From Patescibacteria group bacterium (GTDB taxonomy: Bacteria; Patescibacteriota; Patescibacteriia; UBA9934; GWF2-40-263): DNA of 29,885 nt. The notes beneath the pieces are model-generated. The model saw only the letters and a program-made list of their open reading frames with translations. It was not told the origin of the DNA and did not search any database. The DNA is taken from assembly GCA_004298405.1 (NCBI GenBank), contig SCSL01000084.1, positions 1 through 29,885 on the forward strand, written 5' to 3'. Shown here in pieces: positions 8,002-14,971 of this stretch (its first letter is position 1; every line of letters begins with the position of its first letter). The position numbers were made by a program, and so were the translations under genes.

Positions 8002-8060
8002 CTTCTTCATAGCCACTTTAGTGGCGTCGAATCTTTGACGGGGCTAAAGCCCCTAAGAAG
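8002..8060. repeat. Composite palindromic element E1
   Basis: The order is outer arm CTTCTTCA, hairpin GCCAC-TTTA-GTGGC (8012-8025), GTC, spacer, GAC, hairpin GGGGC-TAAA-GCCCC (8040-8053), outer arm TAAGAAG (8054-8060). Read on the minus strand it has the same order as the other copies. The GCCAC/GTGGC arms are a compensated variant of the GCCGC/GCGGC arms seen elsewhere. Confidence 0.8.
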
Positions 8061-8086
8061 AATTTCGGTCGGGATGACACAGAATA

Positions 8087-11000
8087 TTACTTGGCCCAAG
8101 TCTCGCCAGAGAGGTCGAGGTTCTTGATCAAGTAACCGTTAGCCCAGTCACCTGAGCCTGTTTCTGTCGCTCCGTTGTGTGACTCGCCGGAGTTATCAGA
8201 CCAGATGAAGTTTGATGCCAAGTCTGTACTTCCATCATTGATGGCACAGACAGCACTATCAACAGCATCAAGACCCCAAATTTCTCCGCTTCCAAAGTCC
8301 GAAAGACAGATGTCTGTGCTGTTGTGGGCCGTATCTCCGGCAAGGTAGATGGAGAAGTAGTCCTCATCGCCTGTGTCGGAGTCGGAGTCAAATCCGGTTG
8401 GGGTGGCACGCAACACGTAGGTTACGGTTTCACCGGCGGAGATGACTTCCTCGTTCGTGTCCCAAATCACGATAACGGTTGTGTTGGCTTCAAGGGCGCC
8501 TGTGGTGTCCTCAATGTCCGCACCTGTGTCATCCTGGATGACGACAGCCGTTGAACTTGTGGAGATATCTGTACCGTTCTTGTAGAGCTTCCAGCTCTCC
8601 ATCTCAAGGGTATCCGCATCACCATCCGTCCAGGTGATTGGGAGCCTGATCTGTTTGAGAGCCACAGAACCATTGCTGTTAGCGGTCACAGTGAATTTGT
8701 AGACATCCAATGCCTGTCCGTTCACAAGCGTGCTGTTCGTCAAATCGACGTGTGACACGGTTGGGATCGAATTGTAGGCTCGAATCTCGTTTCCATCGCG
8801 GTCAGTGGCCTCGGTCGCCACGGTTCCATTGGAATCGAGGTAACGAGTCGAATCAAGAGAGGTCGCGATGTTGTTCTGTGAGGAAGCTGCGCCTGTACCA
8901 ATGTCGTTCAAGACAAGTTTGGCAGTGATGGTCTTTGAAGTACCAGCAGCTACTTCGATATCCAAACCGGTTACAAGAGCCGCGCCGTTTGTCACCGAGT
9001 CACCAGATGTTGTGGCGAAGACCGCAGAACCAAGAAGGGTCGACCCATCATAGAGTTCAGCTTTATTGATGACTCCAGCGGCCGCAGTCGTCGCAACAGA
9101 CACTTGGATCTGGTCAATCGTGTAAGTCTCGCGAACAGCTGTGTACTTAAACTTGAGTGCCTCAATGGTCTGACCACCAGCAACAGACATGGCTACTGGA
9201 GTATCACCACCCAAAGCGGTTGTAAAGGAGCCAGCGGAGTACCAGGTAATGGCCTGACCGGAGACATCAGATCCGTCGAGAGACGTTGCTGAACCTACGG
9301 TAGTTGCATCCACATCGAGATCAGCAGTGATGATGTCATCGCCGTCGGTGTCATTCGTAAGACCTGTTATCGCATTTGCATATGCGTTCACATAGATCGT
9401 CTCGCCTGCTTCCAGTGTATAGCTGATTGACCAAGAGTTGGTCGTGAGGGAAACGGTCGACTTTGTGTTGGACGTATTCTCATCTCCATCTGGGCCATAG
9501 GTCAAATAGAGATTGCTGTAGTCAGCTGATGCATCTGCATCAGAAGCTGCCGCAGAGAAGTCCACATCAAAGGTCGTGAGGTTCACATCCTCCGTTGTGT
9601 TTGCCGTGACGGTCCAAGAACCAACTTTGTAAGCTGTCTTTGGAGCCACAGCAGACTGAGCCGCATAGCTTGTGTTATTGGCTACGGTAAGCGCGCCAGT
9701 TCGCACGGTCAAGATGTTTCCTGAAACGTCCGTACCAGGGCTTGAGATGTAGGAGCCTGAAGTCATGCGCAAGACGTTGCTTGAAGCCGCCCCTGCGTCG
9801 ATAATGACCTGCAAGCTGTCTGGAGCGTTGGTATCAAACGCGTTGGTACCATCGCTATCATAGATGTCTGCTTTGATCTCGAGTGAGACAGGAGATCCAG
9901 GGTAGACAATGAATGAGGAACCGAACGTGAAGGTGGTGTACGCCTGTGTTGAATCAGCATCACCGGCAATGGCCGTTGTACTCCCAACCTGTGTACCATC
10001 GACAAACAGGGCTCCATTACGAAGCGTGTAGGCCGTGTCACCGTCATCATCAGTGTTTGTTCCATCATCTTCTTCTTCAATCGCGATATTCAAGTTTTCA
10101 ATCTTCATCGCTTCTCCAGCAGCCTTCACCTCGAAGGAGCCAAGAGACGCTGAGGAAGCTCCGCGAATCACATCACCGGAAACAGAGTCCGATTCCTTTG
10201 TGTAGGTGAGTGTTCCAGATGAAATCGTCTGGGCCCCGGCATCTTGAGCCGCAAATGAAGCGGTTGTAGATGTGGTGTTTCCAGTTGCGAGCACGGGTTG
10301 TTCATAATCTTCGTCAGCAACAAAGATATCAGCAACATCGCGAAGACCCACGGTCACTGTTCGTGTAGAACCGCCAACAATGTCAGCAAGTACCTTCACA
10401 ACATGTGAACCAGTGTTCATTTTCACTGGATCAGCAGAGAGATCAAACTTGACGTATCCATCTGCATCTTGCGTTACAACTGCATCACCATAGGCAACAC
10501 CAGCAACGTAAAGCGTCCAGTTTTGGACATCCTCAGCGTCGACAGAGCCAATATTGCGGAAGGAAGCAGAATACAGATAGACCTCATTATTTCCAACGGT
10601 TACAGTCTCTTCCCAGAGACGGTAGTCGTCTTGTGGGTCAAGAGAAGAGTTGGCAGAAGGAGTAGAGGCTGTTGCAAACGCAAACGTGGCGAAGTTGCTT
10701 GGGAGTGTCGCCACGGTATGGAGATCGCTCTCAAGTGGGAAAGATCCCGAAGCTTCGTTGGCACCTGCGAATTCAACATCAGACTCATCAAGAAGATCGA
10801 CTCCAAGTGTCTGACCACCTGTGGAGGCGGCAACGTTTGTTCGCACATCAATCGTCTTGGTTTCACCGGCTGGGACTACGAAAAGTCCTTCTGAACCTGT
10901 GTCATTCCAAGAAATTGTTCCACTTGAAACGGTGGCGGAATCACTCTCGCGTGTATATCCATCAAAGAGATACACCGCGGAAAGTGTTGTGTCGGAAGAC

Positions 11001-11875
11001 ACACCTGTGCGGTCAAGGTCGAGCCCTGTCACGACGACATCTTCACCAGTATCGTTCGTGAAGTCGTAAGAAACGACATGAGCAAGAGCCTGGCCAGCAA
11101 TGTACGTGGAAGAGGATGGGGAAGAGGAGGAAACGGAGACCTCAACGTATTCGGTCTCTTCATACTCTTCGTCCTCAACCATCTGGGCAGCATCCGTGAG
11201 ATAGGCGAGTTCGGAATCGATATCGTCACCTTCTGTCAAGCTGTCCATGTCAAAGCCGTCGCCATCCAAGACGAAGCCATCCTGGAACATGTTGGCAGAC
11301 ATGTCAGAGACCATGCGAACTTCACCATCCCAAACGAGATAGGTGTCGGTTCCATCGGTCCAGAGCATGCCGTCGTATCCCATCTCAGCAGAAGTGAGTG
11401 AGTCGCCAACGGTGTAATCAACAAAGAAAACGTCTGGAACATCATCGATGAACGTGTTCCAATCGCTTCCAGCAAGGCCTTCAGCTACTTCTTCAGACTC
11501 AACCCAGTGGATTGAACCATCAGCGGCAACCGCATAGGTCTTTTCATCGCTGGTAATCTTGATCCATCGTGAACCTGGGCGGTACACAATGTTTCCTGCA
11601 AGCGTGATGTCAGCGAGCTCCTCATCGGAAATCTCAACAACATCATCAAAGTCCTCATACCAAGAGAAATACGTATTCTCGTTTGGGAATGAGTAGCGTT
11701 GACCGTCAGAACCGTAGTAATAAACGGTTGAGAGGGTCTCGCCCTTGATCAGGTCGCCGTATTCAGCGGCAGAAGCCTGTGAAGGAACGAACGCCGTAAG
11801 ACCAGCTGTGGCAACGATCGTTGCAGCAGCGACCACGAACGTGAACGCCTTTTTCAATCTAAGAGAGTTAGACAT
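8087..11875 (-). CDS. Large S-layer-like secreted surface protein with N-terminal FPNE module
   Basis: This 1262-residue protein starts at ATG 11875; a TTG 30 bases upstream would add ten residues before the signal peptide. The signal peptide is residues about 1-37 (basic SLRLKKA, hydrophobic core, SQASA-AEYG). Residues about 41-160 form the FPNE module (YYYGSDGQR, FPNENTYFSWYEDFDDV) shared with the Ycf48-like protein. A second short segment with WTDGTDTYLVWDGE and an acidic linker follow. The remainder, about 1000 residues, is rich in Thr, Ser, Asp, Ala and Gly with regularly spaced beta-strand patterns, consistent with several Ig-like or beta-sandwich domains. No transmembrane anchor or sortase motif is seen at the C-terminus (ending SGETWAK). 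Size, composition and a long structured leader suggest the main coat (S-layer) protein or a large adhesin. The sigma/DUF5667 pair lies immediately upstream. Confidence 0.75.
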   Translation of the reverse strand: MSNSLRLKKAFTFVVAAATIVATAGLTAFVPSQASAAEYGDLIKGETLSTVYYYGSDGQRYSFPNENTYFSWYEDFDDVVEISDEELADITLAGNIVYRPGSRWIKITSDEKTYAVAADGSIHWVESEEVAEGLAGSDWNTFIDDVPDVFFVDYTVGDSLTSAEMGYDGMLWTDGTDTYLVWDGEVRMVSDMSANMFQDGFVLDGDGFDMDSLTEGDDIDSELAYLTDAAQMVEDEEYEETEYVEVSVSSSSPSSSTYIAGQALAHVVSYDFTNDTGEDVVVTGLDLDRTGVSSDTTLSAVYLFDGYTRESDSATVSSGTISWNDTGSEGLFVVPAGETKTIDVRTNVAASTGGQTLGVDLLDESDVEFAGANEASGSFPLESDLHTVATLPSNFATFAFATASTPSANSSLDPQDDYRLWEETVTVGNNEVYLYSASFRNIGSVDAEDVQNWTLYVAGVAYGDAVVTQDADGYVKFDLSADPVKMNTGSHVVKVLADIVGGSTRTVTVGLRDVADIFVADEDYEQPVLATGNTTSTTASFAAQDAGAQTISSGTLTYTKESDSVSGDVIRGASSASLGSFEVKAAGEAMKIENLNIAIEEEDDGTNTDDDGDTAYTLRNGALFVDGTQVGSTTAIAGDADSTQAYTTFTFGSSFIVYPGSPVSLEIKADIYDSDGTNAFDTNAPDSLQVIIDAGAASSNVLRMTSGSYISSPGTDVSGNILTVRTGALTVANNTSYAAQSAVAPKTAYKVGSWTVTANTTEDVNLTTFDVDFSAAASDADASADYSNLYLTYGPDGDENTSNTKSTVSLTTNSWSISYTLEAGETIYVNAYANAITGLTNDTDGDDIITADLDVDATTVGSATSLDGSDVSGQAITWYSAGSFTTALGGDTPVAMSVAGGQTIEALKFKYTAVRETYTIDQIQVSVATTAAAGVINKAELYDGSTLLGSAVFATTSGDSVTNGAALVTGLDIEVAAGTSKTITAKLVLNDIGTGAASSQNNIATSLDSTRYLDSNGTVATEATDRDGNEIRAYNSIPTVSHVDLTNSTLVNGQALDVYKFTVTANSNGSVALKQIRLPITWTDGDADTLEMESWKLYKNGTDISTSSTAVVIQDDTGADIEDTTGALEANTTVIVIWDTNEEVISAGETVTYVLRATPTGFDSDSDTGDEDYFSIYLAGDTAHNSTDICLSDFGSGEIWGLDAVDSAVCAINDGSTDLASNFIWSDNSGESHNGATETGSGDWANGYLIKNLDLSGETWAK

Positions 11876-11897
11876 AATTTTGAATGTAGGGACTTTA

Positions 11898-11980
11898 CCC
11901 CGCAATGGCGGGGTGAACCTTTTTAGCCCTGGTTAGGGGCTTTATTTAATTACGTGCGACAACCATGGGGATGGTTTCGA
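11898..11980 (-). promoter_or_regulatory. Structured leader of the S-layer-like gene
   Basis: Three hairpins lie in series upstream of the ATG on the minus strand: AACCAT/ATGGTT around CCCC (11961-11976, with flanking partial pairing to 11958-11980), AGCCCCT/AGGGCT-type pairing (11925-11941), and CCCCGC/GCGGGG (11898-11913). The last is 22 bases from the start codon. No clear Shine-Dalgarno is present and I could not place a promoter with confidence. Long structured leaders are common for S-layer mRNAs and often raise stability; that role here is inferred. Confidence 0.4.
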
Positions 11981-12028
11981 CCTTTCTCGTCACACGCGAA
12001 TTAATGAATTTATACTCCTCGATCTTTC

Positions 12029-12082
12029 CTTCTCAGCCACTTTAGTGGCGTCATATTCGACGGGGCTGAAGCCCCTGTGAAG
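12029..12082. repeat. Composite palindromic element E2
   Basis: Outer CTTCTCA, hairpin GCCAC-TTTA-GTGGC (12036-12049), GTC, short spacer, GAC (12059-12061), hairpin GGGGC-TGAA-GCCCC (12062-12075), outer TGTGAAG. It lies between the DUF5667 gene and the S-layer-like gene. It has the compensated GCCAC/GTGGC stem as in E1 but a different loop in the other hairpin. Confidence 0.8.
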
Positions 12083-12115
12083 ATTTTGATCAAGAAGTGA
12101 GCCAGAATCCCAAGG

Positions 12116-12985
12116 TTATTCTTGGAGTTCTGCCTCAAATGTGAAATCTTTCAATACTTGGAAGGCGCGTCGGTACAATCCTTCTTCACGCAGAGCCTGA
12201 GCTGTTGCGACTGCTTCCGAGGCCGTGTCGCCATACAACGTCATCACGTTCTGAATCTCTGCGTCGAGCGCCTCATCAAGTTCATCAGAACTGTCTTCAT
12301 CCTGAGACGCTTCATGCGCGGTGATGATCACTTCGACTGCCTGATCTTTTGTCTCTTCCAAAATCTCTTCGACTTCTCCAAGGACTTCTTCTGGAAGGTC
12401 TGCACTAGAGGAAGTCACGGTGGAGGAGTAGACCTCAACCTTGCGACCGACCGTCTTGGCAAATTCCGTCTGTCCCTCTCCACTGAGTTCTTGCTGAATG
12501 TTCGTCACCTCTGTCTTAAATCGATTCGCGGCAAGTTGAACGCTGGCTGATTCTGAACTGTTCACTTGTGCGGCGAGCTGAACCATCTCATCGAGTCGTC
12601 GGCTGGCAAACTCGACACGGAGTTGTGAGCGCGCTTGTGCATCAACAGCCAAAGCAAGTTGGACTTTCTCGACTCCAATTTTCACGGCATATAACTGATC
12701 GCCTGGAAGAGCCTGACCAGCGGCCCCAACAACGGAAACCGATCCTGCTACCGCAAAAACAAATACGGCCATCACGGCAGCCATTGGCCTGAGCATGGAG
12801 TGAGTGAATTGCCAGAGGTAGGTTTCGACGTAGTCGCGGAAGGTATAACGCGGTTCTTGAATCTCTGGATTGAAGCCGTATCGATGAGCGAACGTGCTCC
12901 AGCTCTTCTGAAAATCAAAAGCCCCGCCCATGGCTGGATCGTCTTTGAGATTCTGGAGGAGTTTGATGACCTCTTTGTCTTGCAT
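12116..12985 (-). CDS. DUF5667 single-pass membrane protein, candidate anti-sigma factor
   Basis: This 289-residue protein has a soluble N-terminal part (about 1-60), a single membrane segment (about 64-88) and a PGDQLYAVKIGVEKVQLAL signature right after it, which is the mark of DUF5667 proteins. The outer part is a long Glu/Gln/Ala-rich helical region with acidic stretches (EEILEETKD, DEDSSDELDEAL), probably coiled. It starts four bases after the ECF sigma stop codon, so the two are co-transcribed and probably coupled. The topology (cytoplasmic N-terminus, one TM, extracytoplasmic sensor) and gene order fit a membrane anti-sigma factor. The N-terminal region has no obvious zinc-binding HxxxCxxC anti-sigma motif, so that role is inferred from context. 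Confidence 0.8.
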   Translation of the reverse strand: MQDKEVIKLLQNLKDDPAMGGAFDFQKSWSTFAHRYGFNPEIQEPRYTFRDYVETYLWQFTHSMLRPMAAVMAVFVFAVAGSVSVVGAAGQALPGDQLYAVKIGVEKVQLALAVDAQARSQLRVEFASRRLDEMVQLAAQVNSSESASVQLAANRFKTEVTNIQQELSGEGQTEFAKTVGRKVEVYSSTVTSSSADLPEEVLGEVEEILEETKDQAVEVIITAHEASQDEDSSDELDEALDAEIQNVMTLYGDTASEAVATAQALREEGLYRRAFQVLKDFTFEAELQE

Positions 12986-12989
12986 ACTG

Positions 12990-13514
12990 TTATAAAGGGG
13001 GGCGATCGAACAAGTTCCCTATTTTTTTTATCGCTCGTGTGATGAGAACCGACGTCGCGTTTTTGCTCTTTCCTAGGTACGCCGCTATCTCCCCAATGGG
13101 ATACCCTTCTAAATGACGAAGAATCACGGCTTCCTGCTCTTCCTCGGAAAGTTTGCCCTTCATTGTCTTGAGCAGAAATTTAACGTCGATCTTTGCATGC
13201 ACCTTTGAAGTAGGATCTACCACTGCCATATCCTCGATCGATTCATCTTCCCTCACTCGATCCTCCTTGTTCCTTTCCTTTGTATAGTAGAACTGGGCGA
13301 CAATTCCTTTTGCGATCGTATGGGCAAGTCCGGAAAAGTGTTCAATCGGAGTCGTTGTTGCGTATTCCCAAATTCGTAACCAGAGAGTTGAGAAGGCCTC
13401 ATCTACATCTTCTTGGGAGGGAAGCTTCATGTAAAGAAACCGTTGTAATCTGGAACCGTATTCTTCGTACAATTTGGCAAAAGCTGATTCATCCTTAAAA
13501 ACGCGTATGCGCAT
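12990..13514 (-). CDS. ECF-type RNA polymerase sigma factor
   Basis: This 174-residue sigma-70 family protein has region 2 (about residues 8-70: FAKLYEEYGSRLQRFLY, DVDEAFSTLWLRIWEY) and region 4 (about 115-170: LSEEEQEAVILRHLEGYPIGEIAAYLGKSKNATSVLITRAIKKI), joined by a charged linker. I chose ATG 13514 because region 2 starts a few residues later; the longer open frame to 13763 has no sigma-like sequence and overlaps the divergent HTH gene. The DUF5667 gene follows at once. The arrangement suggests a signal-responsive pair that may control the adjacent coat protein gene. No Shine-Dalgarno is seen. A possible promoter on the minus strand is TTGATT, 17 bases, TATTTT around 13575-13617, but this is weak. 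Confidence 0.88.
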   Translation of the reverse strand: MRIRVFKDESAFAKLYEEYGSRLQRFLYMKLPSQEDVDEAFSTLWLRIWEYATTTPIEHFSGLAHTIAKGIVAQFYYTKERNKEDRVREDESIEDMAVVDPTSKVHAKIDVKFLLKTMKGKLSEEEQEAVILRHLEGYPIGEIAAYLGKSKNATSVLITRAIKKIGNLFDRPPL

Positions 13515-13622
13515 GAGGAGGAATTTTTCTCGATTGCTTTGCACAAATGTTGTGTAGGCTAGATAGATAAATTTCACGTCCGGTAAAAAATAGCAGTATT
13601 TCTTCGAAAAATCAATGGATAC

Positions 13623-13651
13623 TTGACTGATTCGACTTTTTTGGCTACACT
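13623..13651 (+). promoter_or_regulatory. Sigma-70-type promoter for the HTH/methyltransferase genes
   Basis: TTGACT (13623-13628), a 17-base spacer and TACACT (13646-13651) match the housekeeping consensus well. The expected start is near 13658, giving a leader of about 25 bases before the ATG at 13684. It lies in the divergent region shared with the sigma factor gene. Confidence 0.7.
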
Positions 13652-13683
13652 GGTTTTGACAAACAAGGTTATCAACAAAGAAT

Positions 13684-13965
13684 ATGAAGCCAGTTATACG
13701 CCTTTCCGTCTCTGAAGCAGCCAAGATGTTTGGCATTAGCCAACGAACGGTTCGGCGCGCCATACAAAGTGGCGATGTTACGTATGTCGTTGTTCAGGGA
13801 CGCTACAAGATCAATTTTGAATCTCTCTTGCGATGGAGCCAACGAACAACCACGGTGAAGAACAAACGTGACAATCAGGGAATCGGCCAATACGTCGATC
13901 AGTGGAAAATTAGTGGCAAGCTCTATTCTCCTAATCCACAGTCACTTGGAGAAGAGGAAGATTAA
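13684..13965 (+). CDS. Excisionase-type helix-turn-helix (HTH_17/MerR-like) protein
   Basis: This 93-residue DNA-binding protein has residues about 5-50 matching the excisionase-family helix-turn-helix: LSVSEAAKMFGISQRTVRRAIQSG, then a wing with YVVVQGRYKINFESLLRW. The C-terminal 40 residues are basic, then acidic, and look disordered. No recombinase gene is near, so it is more likely a small transcription regulator than a phage excisionase. It is transcribed divergently from the ECF sigma gene and its stop codon is one base before the methyltransferase ATG, so the two genes are coupled. Its last codons supply the purine-rich ribosome binding site for the next gene. Confidence 0.8.
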   Translation: MKPVIRLSVSEAAKMFGISQRTVRRAIQSGDVTYVVVQGRYKINFESLLRWSQRTTTVKNKRDNQGIGQYVDQWKISGKLYSPNPQSLGEEED

Positions 13966-13966
13966 T

Positions 13967-14830
13967 ATGCGAAGCGCTTTTTTCTTCGTGATCGGATTGG
14001 CTGTGCTTTTTGTAAACAAACTCCGTTATGGTTTGCGAGGATATCGTGAGCCACGACCTTTTGCTCCCACAGATATCACGCGTGCCATTGCCTACGACCG
14101 AAACGTTGTCGAACAATGGCAGAAGGCATTGCATGATTATACCGGTGAAACGATCGATGGAAAAGTCGTTCTGGAACTTGGACCTGGGGCTGAGTTAGGA
14201 ACCGCCCTTTTTCTTCTCGATCGCGGAGCACGACGGTATCTCACGGTCGATGCAAACCGGCTGATTGACCAAACCCCTTATCGTTTTTATGAGGAGCTTC
14301 TGCGTGATCTCGATCATGCACAAGAGTTACAACCAGAACTCGAGAAAACGCTCACAGGCAAGGACGACCGCATTACGTATGTCGTTGATTCCACGTTTGA
14401 TCTTACAAAACTCCCCAAACAAGAAATCGATCTTGTTGTGAGTCAAGCGGCGTTTGAACATTTCGACCATGTTGAAAAAACAATCGAGCAACTTGGTCAT
14501 TGTGTAAAAAGCGGTGGTGTTCTGATCGCTGAAATCGATACCATGACCCATACGGGCGTTTTGCGAACTCGCGATCCACTCAACATTTATCGCTATTCCA
14601 ATCTCTTGTATAAGTTCGCTCGATTCTCCGGAATCCCCAATCGTGTACGACCATCTCATTACAAATCTCTTTTTGAGCAAAACGGCTGGTACAATGTGGA
14701 GATCATCCCCCTGCAAACAATGATCAAAGAAGAAATGGAGCTCGTCCGTCCACAGCTCGCCAAGTCATTTCAAGGTAACGATGCGGATATGCACATTCTC
14801 ACGTTTCTCCTGTGCGCGACAAAACGTTAA
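13967..14830 (+). CDS. Membrane-associated class I SAM-dependent methyltransferase
   Basis: This 287-residue protein starts at ATG 13967, directly after the HTH gene and behind a GAGGAAG ribosome binding site; an upstream in-frame start at 13868 lies inside the HTH gene and is less likely. Residues 1-17 are hydrophobic and probably form an uncleaved membrane anchor. Motif I is VVLELGPGAELGTALFLL, followed by an acidic residue in LTVDAN for the ribose. SQAAFEHFDHVEKTIEQL and SGGVLIAEID are the usual post-motif segments of Methyltransf_11/23 proteins. The substrate is unknown; with nearby sugar genes, a glycan or lipid carrier is possible, and the membrane anchor supports that. Confidence 0.82.
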   Translation: MRSAFFFVIGLAVLFVNKLRYGLRGYREPRPFAPTDITRAIAYDRNVVEQWQKALHDYTGETIDGKVVLELGPGAELGTALFLLDRGARRYLTVDANRLIDQTPYRFYEELLRDLDHAQELQPELEKTLTGKDDRITYVVDSTFDLTKLPKQEIDLVVSQAAFEHFDHVEKTIEQLGHCVKSGGVLIAEIDTMTHTGVLRTRDPLNIYRYSNLLYKFARFSGIPNRVRPSHYKSLFEQNGWYNVEIIPLQTMIKEEMELVRPQLAKSFQGNDADMHILTFLLCATKR

Positions 14831-14841
14831 CGAAATTCTTT

Positions 14842-14866
14842 GGACGCCGCTAAAGCGGCTAAGAAG
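14842..14866. repeat. Half-element: GCCGC-TAAA-GCGGC hairpin with TAAGAAG tail
   Basis: GGAC, then the hairpin at 14846-14859, then TAAGAAG. It is the right half of the composite element and lies 12 bases upstream of full copy E3, so two right halves flank one left half here. Confidence 0.75.
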
Positions 14867-14878
14867 AGAAAGTAAATT

Positions 14879-14956
14879 CTTCTTAGGGGCTTTAGCCCCG
14901 TCACGTCGCTCGCGAGAGACGTGACCCGTCCGGACGCCGCTAAAGCGGCTGAGAAA
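14879..14956. repeat. Composite palindromic element E3 (long form)
   Basis: Outer CTTCTTA (14879-14885), hairpin GGGGC-TTTA-GCCCC (14886-14899), an inner perfect 8-bp stem GTCACGTC/GACGTGAC (14900-14907 with 14918-14925) that encloses CTCGCGAG, then CCGTCCGGAC, hairpin GCCGC-TAAA-GCGGC (14936-14949) and outer TGAGAAA. The inner stem replaces the short GTC/GAC of the other copies. It lies just upstream of the glycosidase-like gene. Confidence 0.8.
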
Positions 14957-14971
14957 AAGGAAAGATAAACT

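Larger units (their letters stand above)
7752..8086. other. Intergenic region between the S-layer-like gene and the HEPN/MNT module
   Basis: No gene is supported here. The stretch holds an AAACCAAAACCCGCG segment like those next to the other two hairpins, a 21-bp perfect palindrome (7856-7876), a strong terminator (7947-7974) and one composite palindromic element (8002-8060). A short open frame starting at 7933 runs through the terminator and repeat and is not credible. Confidence 0.7.

Noticed and set aside
13515..13763. Longer N-terminus for the ECF sigma factor
   Set aside because: The extra 83 residues show no sigma-like sequence, overlap the divergent HTH gene and its promoter, and would be unusual for the family.
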